Source: Bemisia tabaci
Lineage: Eukaryota > Arthropoda > Insecta > Hemiptera > Aleyrodidae
Length of the DNA stretch: 64,000 nucleotides
Direction of reading: 5' to 3'
Assembly (NCBI RefSeq): GCF_918797505.1
Contig: NC_092801.1
Location: 19,158,116-19,222,115 of the forward strand
A program made the position numbers and the translations under genes. This document shows, one piece after another, positions 44,408 through 52,909 of the stretch. Each line of letters opens with the position of its first letter. Position 1 is the first letter of the stretch. Under the pieces are notes generated by a model. That model saw nothing but the letters and a program-made list of their open reading frames with translations, did no database searches and had not been told where the DNA came from.

Positions 44408-45229
44408 TATAAATTTTTGTGGGAAGCAGAGCTTCTGTGGCGTACATGCAGATAATCTTCATCTTTTTCCTCTTGTGGAACAGGTGAATTGATCGACAAA
44501 CCCATACATCGATGGATAAGCCTAAAAATCGAGTAAATCGAACGTGCTTGCACCTAAAATCGATATTTTCAATGGATTTAAGTGGAGGAAAAACAGTGTT
44601 GCCAGCTTGTAGGACCACCGTTGCAGGGAACGAAACAACAACGCGACGTTGGAGTTGGAGCAGAGCGCAGCTCGGCCGACTCGGCGATTGATTTAGGAGA
44701 CAATGGAACCTGTCGGCGTGTCTGGTCCGGTCGGCGCGTGTTGTTTCCGACTTGGGCTCCCTGCGCCCGCGCCTTCCGCCATCGCGCCGACGCACAGTGG
44801 ATCGAGCCATAGACGAGTTTTGACATGTCTTTTCGGACTAAAATTGCAAACTTCGATATTTACCTCGTTAAATTTAAAGGCTTTTTATTCAGAGATGGGC
44901 ACAGAGCTGCCTTTCATCCCCGGAGTATTAAGTGATCTCTCTCATCGCCATCATATTTTATTTATCATATTTATATACTAATTTAGAGGCTAGACAAACA
45001 GGGTCACGGCCCTAGTCAGAAGTTAGGAGAAGAAGGAGAAGAAGAGGAAATTTAAAGGGAGTTTCCAGTTGAATTTTGACGAGAAACCCCACGGAATCAC
45101 TCTTTAAACATAAAAATTTCATAATGATGAAGGTAACAGGGCTCCCATTCCAAGTCCGTTTCTTTCAATTTCTACCACCTCATAACTAATAAATTAATTA
45201 TATTAATGATGCTCTTTTTAGATTTTGTC
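44408..45229. other. No gene recognised; CpG-rich island 44590-44830
   Basis: A CpG-rich stretch ends CGACGCACAGTGGATCGAGC. A related word in reverse (GATCCACTGTGCGGCGCG) lies in the GC-rich patch at 46170, so both may belong to one GC-rich repeat. Open frames on both strands have no domain. Confidence 0.35.
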
Positions 45230-45835
45230 ACGTGTTCCGAAGATGTTCCGGAAAATTCAAAAGATCCGGAACATTTTGGAGATTTTAAAAGATCCGGAAC
45301 ATTTTGGAGATTTTAAAAGATCCGGAAAATTTTGAGATTTTCAAATTGCAATGACTAATATTGCAAACTTTGTTATTTATCCTGTTATATTTTAAAAATT
45401 AAAGTTTTAAATTTAAATTTTCAAAATCATCAATTTTTAAATTTTTTATTTTTTTTAAATTTTTTAAATTTTTTTCCGCTTCTTCGTCTTCCTAGCAGAA
45501 ATTTTGATGAGAGAACCAATAAATCCCCGCCAAAAAACATCAAAATTTCATATTGATGAAGATATACCAGATATTCCATGTCCGTCAAAACTTCCGGGAA
45601 TTGGCGGAACTTTTCTGTTCCAATTTCTCCCACTCCATAACTGTCAAAAGTTCCGGGACACTTTTTGGATTTTGTCAAAAGTTCCGAAAAATTCAACAGA
45701 TCCGGAACATTTAGGGTATTTTTAAAATTTCCGGAACATTTCGGATCTTTCAATAGATCCGGGAAAAATTTATGAAAATCTCAAAAGTTCCGGGAAAAAT
45801 TCGAAAAATTTCATAAGTTCCGGAATTCGGCACCG
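45230..45835 (-). repeat. CCGGAA-rich repeat block 2
   Basis: Repeated GATCCGGAACATTTTGGAG and AGTTCCGGGAAAAATT words. It is the reverse orientation relative of 33010-33562, and includes a ~34-bp direct repeat at 45258-45330. Confidence 0.8.
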
Positions 45836-45856
45836 GTCGCGGTCCCGGGCAATGGG

Positions 45857-45882
45857 AGCACTGAGATGTGTACGCTTTTAAA
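45857..45882 (+). repeat. Left member of a 26-bp exact direct repeat around family A copy 11
   Basis: AGCACTGAGATGTGTACGCT plus TTTAAA, ending exactly at CACTGG. The identical 26 bp follows the element. Confidence 0.95.
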
Positions 45883-46108
45883 CACTGGAAAAAAAGCACA
45901 TTGGATCTAGAGTCCAGACTCTTGAAAACATTGATAAGAAAAAGGACTCTTGATTCAATCAGATTTAAGCTTAAATCAAAAGGAAATCCGCTCAAATTAA
46001 GAGGCTTGGTTCTCGATTTAAGCTTAAATCTGATTGAATCAAGAGTATTTTTTCTTGTCGATGTTTTTAAGAGTCTGGACTCTAGATCCAATGTGTTTTT
46101 TTCCAGTG
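45883..46108. mobile_element. Family A palindromic element, copy 11
   Basis: CACTGGAAAAAAAGCACATT to TTTTTTTCCAGTG. It is complete and flanked by an exact 26-bp direct repeat. Confidence 0.94.
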
Positions 46109-46134
46109 AGCACTGAGATGTGTACGCTTTTAAA
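46109..46134 (+). repeat. Right member of the 26-bp exact direct repeat
   Basis: Identical to 45857-45882 and begins directly after CCAGTG. Confidence 0.95.
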
Positions 46135-46435
46135 GTTTTTAAATCATCTCCGAGCTCTCGCTCGGACTCGATCCACTGTGCGGCGCGACCCAACGTGGAA
46201 GTCCGCACTCCTCGCGGGAGTCGCGGGCCTCGTTTCCTGATTTTGCGCTGCGAGTCCGGACGTCGGACGTCGCGCGACGGCCGCGCCGTTGCCAAGTCTC
46301 CGCCGCCACCGCCGCCGCGATCACTGGGTCAGTGTGAGCTAGGTCAGTGAGAGGAAAAAAAAGACGCTCAACGCTTAAGTCTTTGGTCGCAGTCCGTGGC
46401 GTTCTCCGCGTGTGCGGAAAGGCACAAGCGGATCC
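46135..46435. other. No gene recognised; CpG-rich patch
   Basis: CpG-rich between 46150 and 46320, with CCGCCGCCACCGCCGCCGCG. No coding domain. Confidence 0.35.
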
Positions 46436-46982
46436 AGCGGACTAATTATTGAAATTGATAGAAAAACCTATAGACAAAGAAAAAATAGGGAGTATGGAGC
46501 TATCCCGTCGGTTGAAATGGGTGGTTCCTATAGACTTTTTTTTTTTTTGTTTTAATTCATCAAATTATGTTACAACCACCTGTTTACAAGTGTAAATTAA
46601 CTTTGTTTTACAAATATAATAACAACCAAATTAACTTTTTTTAATTTTCATTTTTAACTTTTGCAGGTATAACCTATTCTCGCACAGCACCCAGACTACA
46701 TTCATACATCTTAAAACTAGAGTAGTGGATTAGAAAAAAGAATTACAATAAATAATGAAAAATAAATGAGAGAGATAAAAAAAAAAATTAAAAAAAAATC
46801 TCTTAGACTAAGGGAGAAAATGATGAAACAACTATCGGGTCCCTCGTGAGTTGCCGTTAGTTAGTCTATTACCTACCTCCTTTACCAATTTTAACCACCC
46901 GCTTCTACCAATAGGGCCCTCCATACCTCTTTTGTCTTCTTTGTCTATAGCTTTGTCTATCAATTTCAATAATCGGGACGCT
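46436..46982. mobile_element. Family F MITE, copy 4, with a T-headed insert
   Basis: GCGGACTAATTATTGAAATT at the left and TTTCAATAATCGGGACGCT at the right. At about 46530-46803 a foreign ~270-bp piece begins with a T-run and ends AAAAATCTCTTAGACT, with TAGACT on both sides. This looks like a small retroposon in reverse orientation. Confidence 0.85.
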
Positions 46983-47176
46983 GGTACCAAGTTTCGCAAA
47001 TATCGATCGAATAGGAGCCCCATACCGTGGGTGGGATCAGTGGGACCGTTCACGGTTGTAAACCATACCAGCCAATTTAAATACTTTAGTGCGCCTTCAT
47101 TTTCGTCTGATACTGTGCAATACTTCTGAGGCGGAATAGTTGCTTTGAGCGCCTTCAACAGTTTCGCTTCGACTTG
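46983..47176 (-). repeat. Repeat segment Z, copy 2 (inverted)
   Basis: GGTACCAAGTTTCGCAAATA to CGCTTCGACTTG, the reverse complement of 35987-36180. Confidence 0.88.
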
Positions 47177-47194
47177 TTGAAGTATTGAGCGATC

Positions 47195-47383
47195 TTTTTA
47201 GTTTAAATGGGTTGTTCCTGTAGACTAAGGGAGAAAATGATAGACTAACTATAGGGCCCTCGTAGGTTGCCGTTGGTTAGTCTATTACTTCCCTCCTTTG
47301 TCTATTGCAACCACCCACTTCCACCAATAGGATCCCACCGTATCCCTTTTGCATTCTTTGTCTAGAGCTTTGACTACCAATTT
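47195..47383. mobile_element. Family F MITE, right-hand fragment
   Basis: From AAATGGGTTGTTCC through GTTAGTCTATTACTTCC to TTTGACTACCAATTTC. The left ~80 bp is missing. Confidence 0.8.
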
Positions 47384-47385
47384 CG

Positions 47386-47539
47386 CGAGTTTTTGCGATG
47401 TATTGATTGATCTGCCATTTGTACCTATGGAAAAGGACCGATTAACAGGACGTTCGCAACGAACGCTTTAATAATCAATTCTTTACCATAGCTTCAAACG
47501 GGGAGATATCGTTAATCGATCATTTACGCTTCGCCATTG
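47386..47539 (-). mobile_element. Family E hAT-type MITE, copy 8, left end lost
   Basis: Starts near TTTTTGCGATGTATTG and ends TTTACGCTTCGCCATTG. It abuts the preceding family F fragment, so the left terminus was probably deleted with the F end. Confidence 0.8.
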
Positions 47540-47554
47540 ATCGAGATACTTCAA

Positions 47555-48150
47555 ACGGGTGGGGGCGGATGGAAGGTCCGGAGGGCTTCACTCAGGAGAT
47601 TATCGAAATTTTAAAGCACCTAACATGCGGTTCGGGTCAATTTTTTCATGAATAATTACAAAATATAAGCGTCCTTTCTTCTTCTTTCACGGAGAAAAAA
47701 AACTCGTGCGTGGGACCCGAAGTTTAGGTCATATGGATCTCTGAAGTTTTCAGATTGAGCATCCGAACACTTTAGGTCTAGCTGCCGAGGTACGGTTCAC
47801 ACATCTGAAACTTCAGTTCTTACATCTGAAGTACTTCAGGTGTGAGAACCGAAGTACTTCGGATGTGAGAACCGAAGTACTTCGGATGTGAGAACCGAAG
47901 TACTTCAGATGTAAGAACTGAAGTTTCAGGTGTGTGATCCGAACCTCGGCAGCTGGACCTAAAGTGTTCAGATGCTCAATCTGAAAACTTCAGAGATCCA
48001 TATGACCTAAACTTCGGGTCCCACGCACGAGCTTTTTTTCTCCGAGTTCCTCCGTTTTTACCTTCTTACTTTCTTCTTTTTTCTTCCTCCTTTTTTACGG
48101 GAGGCGTGCGCCACATAACCCCACCCCCCCCCCCCCTCTAGATTCGCTTA
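47555..48150. mobile_element. Family V element, copy 2, interrupted by family L
   Basis: CATGAATAATTACAAAATAT, AAGCGTC and a CTTCTTCC-rich part match 34925-35170. A palindromic L element is inserted at 47690-48044. A C14 run lies near 48122-48136. Confidence 0.65.
47690..48044. mobile_element. Family L palindromic element with central 23-bp repeats
   Basis: 355-bp near-perfect palindrome. CGGAGAAAAAAAACTCGTGC at the left mirrors GCACGAGCTTTTTTTCTCCG at the right. The centre (about 47836-47905) has three 23-bp units of GTGAGAACCGAAGTACTTCG, each with an internal GAAGTACTTC palindrome. No coding. Confidence 0.93.
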
Positions 48151-48235
48151 TGCGACTGCTTCCTATAACAGAAATTTGGGATTGGCCTTGATCTGATAGA
48201 CTCAGATCGTGGGACTTTTAACATGTGTCAAGTGA

Positions 48236-48430
48236 GGATGCAGTATCGGAGGAAGAAGAAGACGAAGACGAAAAAGAGGACGGAGGATAAGAAGAAGAGG
48301 AAGGAGAAGACGAAAAAGAATAAAAAATGAAGAGGAATTGAGAGAGAAAGTAAAGAAGCAGAAGAAGAATAAGTTGATTGAAAGAGGAAGAAGAAGAGGG
48401 AAAAGAGGAGACTTTTTGAAGAAGGCATTT
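48236..48430. repeat. Purine-rich (GAAGAA) tract
   Basis: About 190 bases almost entirely A and G on the plus strand. It yields Ser/Phe-rich open frames on the minus strand that are not genes. Confidence 0.85.
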
Positions 48431-48491
48431 TTTTTTTTGTTTTAGGGGGATACTTGTAGAGCTCCCCAAGCCCTCGCGGTCTACCTGCCTA

Positions 48492-48715
48492 CACTAGAAA
48501 AAAAAATACATTGGATCTAGAGTCCAGACTCTTGAAAAAATTGACAAAAAAAAGGACTCTTGATTCAATCAGATTTAAGCTTAAATAAAAAGGAAATCCG
48601 CTCAAATTAAGAGGCTTGGTTCTTGATTTAAGCTTAAATCTGATTGAATCAAGAGTACTTTTTCTTTTCGATGTTTTTAAGAGTCTGGACTCTAAATCTA
48701 ATTTTTTTTCCAGTG
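48492..48715. mobile_element. Family A palindromic element, copy 12
   Basis: CACTAGAAAAAAAAATACAT to AATTTTTTTTCCAGTG, with TA on both flanks. Confidence 0.92.
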
Positions 48716-48913
48716 TATTCACCGGTGCGTTTTTCCGCTGAAAGTTTCTAAATAGTCGATTTATGAGGTCTTCCATCGTGTTTTTTTCAAAGGCGGCAGC
48801 CAATGTTGAACGTAGAAATTGGACTTTCGACAATTTTTTTCATTTTTTGTTCGTCCATAGTATTCAACCATTTTCTAGTCGGAGTCCTGTATCGTTAGCT
48901 GTTACGGTACTAG

Positions 48914-49076
48914 CAGTGGCGTGGCGTGAATGATCGATTATCGATATTTCCCCATTTGAAGCTCTGGTAAAGAATCGATTATTAAGGTGCTCGTTGCGAA
49001 CACCAGTGTATCGATCTTTTTCCATAGATTTAAATGGCAGATCAATCGATATATCGCAAAGCACGCCACGCCACTG
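48914..49076 (+). mobile_element. Family E hAT-type MITE, copy 9
   Basis: 163 bp, both ends intact (CAGTGGCGTGGCGTG / CACGCCACGCCACTG). Flanks GGTACTAG/GATACTAG (seven of eight). The best reference copy for the family here. Confidence 0.95.
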
Positions 49077-49084
49077 GATACTAG

Positions 49085-49439
49085 TATCCACCTCCCGACC
49101 GATATACTTTGGCAGTTACGTGACAACAATTCAATACAATTCTAATATTTATGATTACAATTTTATGCTGAAATTGGCAACAGGGCCCGGCAATGGGGTG
49201 TTCGCATAAATCCATGTGTCGACAAGCCGCGCTGCACTATCCGATCAGCGAGGAATCGACCTAGCCCCCCTCCCCAATCCCCCGATGTACTTTAATTGCA
49301 CTGTTGCAAGTTCGGATTCGTGGATTATATAATTGTATGTAAAGGCTAAATGCATGCTTGCATGATTTCATGCTCATTTACATGCAGAGCCGTATAAAAG
49401 TCTTATGTACGGTTCTTCAGGAAACAATCTTCTTATTGT
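49085..49439. other. No gene or repeat recognised
   Basis: No supported feature. Confidence 0.35.
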
Positions 49440-49605
49440 TTGAAATAATGAAAGAAAAGAAGAAGAAAAAAGTATGAAAAGAGAAAAAAAGAAGAAAAAA
49501 TAAAATAATAGGAAAAAAGTGAAGAAAAAAGAAGAAAAGAGAAGAAAAGAAAAGAAAAGAGAAGAAAAGAGAAGAAAAGAGAAGAAAAGAGAAGAAAACA
49601 GAATA
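49440..49605. repeat. (GAAAA/AGAAG)n purine-rich microsatellite
   Basis: AGAGAAGAAAAG repeats are clearest at 49530-49600. Opposite-strand Phe/Leu/Ser-rich frames are artefacts. Confidence 0.9.
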
Positions 49606-49798
49606 ATTCCATAAACGGGCCGAGTTTATCAGAAAGGAACCAACCCACATTTTCGGAACAATTGAGTTGATAATGTTTTTGAGCTCCACTAGCCATGTGT
49701 CATCTTCTGCCAAAGACTGAAAGTTTAAAAAAACATATTTGTTTGAGAAAATAGAGGTTAAAGTTTATTTTTTACATTGAGTTTTATGCAGGAAGAAA

Positions 49799-49988
49799 AC
49801 CTTGAAAACGTTGACAGGAAAAAATACTCTTGATTCAATCAGATTTTTGCTTAAATCAAAACGAAATCCGCTCAAATTAAGAGGCTTGGTTCTTGATTTA
49901 GGCAAAAATCCGATTGAATCAAGAGTATTTTTTCTTGTCGATGTTTCCAAGAGTCTGGACTCTAGATCCAATGTGTTTTTCTCCGGTG
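49799..49988. mobile_element. Family A palindromic element, copy 13, left end truncated
   Basis: Begins at CCTTGAAAACGTTGACAGG (first ~45 bp missing) and ends TTTTTCTCCGGTG. Confidence 0.9.
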
Positions 49989-50818
49989 AAGGAACCTCTT
50001 TTTCTCAGTTTCACCTTAATGTGGGTTGATTCCTTTCTGATGAACTCATTCCAAATGTGACAGATTTATCCGGAATTTTTACTTGGATCTTGCTCTTTTT
50101 CTCTCATGTTTAATTTTTTTTAGCAGAAAACTAACCTGTTTAACGCATTTTAACTTTCTGTGAATTAACATGAATTATGTAGAATAATGAACTTACAAAA
50201 TTTCAATTTTCAAAGTTGCTTGGTTTTCTGATTAAAAATAAAACATCGTATAACATAGGCAACGTCTGATTAACTTGGGTTGATTCGGCAATATTGGCTG
50301 AGTATGACCAATTATTAACCGCGAAATACATCCCGAATGGAGCAAAAAGGGACTAAGGATAGATCAAGCCTCATTCCGGAGAAACTGCGCTGGATGTAGT
50401 TTTGAGCTTAAGTTGCGTATTTTTCTCGTCAAAAATTCTTAGTTTAATACACACTAATGTAAAGTACAAGCTTCAAGTAGCTCTTAATCAGATCTTCCGT
50501 TCGCTAAAGAAAGCCAATTTTGAATCTATGAGGAAAAATGCTCTTCATCACACAATAATAAAATTAGCATCTTTGAAAATGTTGAAAATTTTGCTTAAAG
50601 AGAGGTTTAAAAGCACGAATGACAAAAAAGCAAATAAAAAGTAGCTATTTCTTCGAATTCATCTTGCAGCAAATCATAGAGGAGAATACTATGTATACAT
50701 GTGTTTTATTTTTCTTTTTGTCTTTTATTTTTTATTTGTCATTTTTGTTCTCTATGAAGGAAAAGTGAGCAGTAGCTCATTCGAACCGTGAAAAACTGCG
50801 AACGGCTCACTGCTCTCT
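49989..50818. other. No gene recognised
   Basis: An 80-codon frame at 50402-50644 (+) has no domain. A short inverted pair GAGCAGTAGCTC / ...CACTGCTC lies at about 50767-50818. Confidence 0.35.
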
Positions 50819-51090
50819 GCGGGCTGATTATTGACATTTATAGACAAACATATATAGACAAAGAAGACATAAGGGGTTTATAGCGATCCTATTGGTTGAA
50901 ATGAGAAGGTTCTTATAGTCTAAGGAGGTAATGGACTAACTATTGGGTCTCTCGTGGATTACCGTTAGTTAGTCTATTACCTACGCTCTTTATCCATTGC
51001 AACCACCCGCTTCCACCAATAGGATCCCTCCATATATTTTTTGTCCTCTTTGTCTATTGCTTTGTCTATCAATTTCAATAATCAGCCCGC
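50819..51090. mobile_element. Family F MITE, copy 6
   Basis: GCGGGCTGATTATTGACATT at the left and TTTCAATAATCAGCCCGC at the right. Complete. Confidence 0.92.
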
Positions 51091-51326
51091 TGATGATTTT
51101 GCCTGCCGAATGGATATCGAGTCACAAAGCCGAGCCGAAGCGACCAGCACTCAACGCACATCCCGATGAGTAAGCGTCAGAGCAGTCAACGCGCCTGCAA
51201 TTTTTGGGTATGCAACACAGCTATCCGTTAAGTTAGAATAGTTGTATTTACGCCTTGCTACGCAACTGACAATGAGCGTTGTCGTCGCGTCCAGATCTCC
51301 TATGGTAATGGTGCGTCTGCGTCCTA

Positions 51327-51655
51327 GACTGCAGTTAGCTGCCCTTTGGGCCCTGAGAGCTTCATATTTCGACCTGTCCGTTAATTTCACCTTTTATAAA
51401 AAAAATGCGATTTCAAGCGAGTTTGAGGTGCCCAGTTGCGCGAAATTTGACGCCAGAAAAAATCTGGTTTTCATCAGAATACCGCAACCCGGTCTAGGGG
51501 TATTCCGATGAAAACCAGCTTTTTCCCGGCGTCAAACTTCACGCAACTGGGCACCTCAAACTCGCTTAAAATCGCATTTTCTTATAAAAGGTGAAATTAA
51601 CGGACAGATCGAAATATGAAGCTCTCGGGGCCCAAAAGGGCAGCCAACTGCAGTC
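51327..51655. mobile_element. Family K hairpin element, ~157-bp arms
   Basis: GACTGCAGTTAGCTGCCC at the left against GGGCAGCCAACTGCAGTC at the right. The arms run to GAATACC / GGTATTC with only ~15 bases between. A transcript would form one long double-stranded hairpin. The ends are related to repeat W. Confidence 0.93.
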
Positions 51656-51811
51656 AACCTTTTAACGCAAAAAATGTCACCGCCAGTCTTCAGATTCCAA
51701 TAGCAAACCAAGATGGCTAAAAATATTCACAAACGAGCGTTCTTCCGCAAAGATGAATAGGTTTACGCAAAGCTAAGTCAAATACGTGCTTTACTAACTA
51801 CGGATCGTAAC

Positions 51812-52184
51812 AATAGAGCATTTGGAGGTGTCTGAAATTTGATGAAGTTCGTGCTTAGGTGGAAACTACTGAGTTGACTGAACACGAGGACACCCTTGGT
51901 TTATGAATTGAACAATTACTGGGAAAGATATGAAAAAATGATCAAATCTGCTAAAATACATGTGTTTAAATGGGAAATGCAGCCAGATGAGCACTAGGCG
52001 GTGCATTTTCTCACTTTTAAATCTATGTTTATACTATTTTCCATATCAAATCGTATCAATCAAATCGTATCAATCAAATCCCATGTACAATCTATATAAA
52101 AAAATTATAAAAAATACTGTGAAATCAGCTCTTTAAGCACTTTCAGGTGAAGCAAAAAAACATTTGCACGCAAATTAGCCACTG
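51812..52184 (-). mobile_element. Family R element, copy 4 (inverted)
   Basis: AATAGAGCATTTGGAGGTG begins the inverted copy; the body has CAGCCAGATGAGCACTAGGC and the end TTTGCACGCAAATT. A small tandem repeat (AATCAAATCGTATC) lies near 52050. Confidence 0.8.
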
Positions 52185-52189
52185 TAGTA

Positions 52190-52310
52190 CAATAAAGCAC
52201 TCTGGGTAATTTGAATTCATAACCCTTTTTGGCCCTAAAAGCTCCATAGCCCAATTTCAAAATTACCGACATATCCGTAATCGCCCTATAAAGGCACCTA
52301 CTCTGGGAGG
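52190..52310 (+). repeat. Repeat W, third member
   Basis: AGCACTCTGGGTAATTTGAA, TTTTTGGCCCTAAAAGCTCC and AATTACCGACATATCCGT match words at 25810-26200. Confidence 0.65.
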
Positions 52311-52350
52311 CAGAGTAGACGTTTTTTTAGGGAGTTATTTAGGCTATTAC

Positions 52351-52568
52351 CTGTGACTGTCAGCCGGAATGGTTTTCCTCAACTTTGCGAAGGCTCCGTT
52401 TACAGCTTGGACTCTGCGTCTTTCTCTTGCGTTTCTTTTTGCAATGATTTGCAGAGCAGGTTTTTTCTCCATTTCCTCGCCGATCTTTTTCAATTTCAAC
52501 TTTCTCCTAGCTTCAGGACCTTCGCGATTCGGCCGCTGCTGGCTCCAATAATTGTGAATTTTGTTCAT
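52351..52568 (-). CDS. bHLH transcription factor exon (basic region and helix 1)
   Basis: On the minus strand a 218-nt open exon is bounded by an acceptor (TTTTTAGTTTTCAG, then ATG) and a donor (CACAG, then GTAATAG). Residues 43-66 or so read KRNARERRRVQAVNGAFAKL, then RKTIP, which is a basic region with the E-box-reading Glu/Arg pattern followed by helix 1. Helix 2 should lie in the next exon at lower coordinates, but I could not find it. RNARER recalls achaete-scute proteins and VNGAFAKLRK recalls the TAL group, so the subfamily is open. Upstream of the domain it is short and lysine-rich. ATG is the first codon of the exon, so it may be the start codon or an internal Met. Such proteins dimerise and bind E-box DNA in the nucleus. 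The next stop (TAA/TAG) follows immediately after the donor, supporting splicing. The intron phase is 2 (72 codons plus AG). Confidence 0.7.
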
Positions 52569-52688
52569 CTGAAAACTAAAAACGATTATTTACAAGTAAG
52601 AAACCTACTACGAGGCAAACAGAAGAAATTTTCTGTGTTTTCAGAGAAAAAATAAAAATCCTGTTCCTTCTCTCATTCCTTCTAGTCT

Positions 52689-52872
52689 CATTCATTCATT
52701 CATTCATTCATTCATTCATTCATTCATTCATTCATTCATTCATTCATTCATTCACTCACTCACTCACTCACTCACTCACTCACTCACTCACTCACTCACT
52801 CACTCACTCACTCACTCACTCACCCACTCACTCACTCACCCACCCACCCACCCGCCCACCCACCCACCCATT
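52689..52872 (+). repeat. Three-stage tetranucleotide microsatellite
   Basis: An ATTC-type block (CATTCATTCATT) passes at about 52752 into CACT repeats, then at about 52822-52872 into CACC repeats. Each step is one T-to-C change in a 4-base unit. Confidence 0.97.
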
Positions 52873-52909
52873 TTCAAGAAATGACGTCGAGTAATTTTCC
52901 ACTTCAGAA

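Noticed and set aside
44385..44981. CpG-rich open frames at 44.6-44.9 kb as a first exon
   Set aside because: Four overlapping frames on both strands, no domain, and a related GC-rich patch at 46.2 kb; kept only as an unassigned GC-rich patch.
48218..48469. Ser/Phe-rich minus-strand open frames
   Set aside because: Translation of a purine-rich microsatellite. The same applies to 49417-49713.
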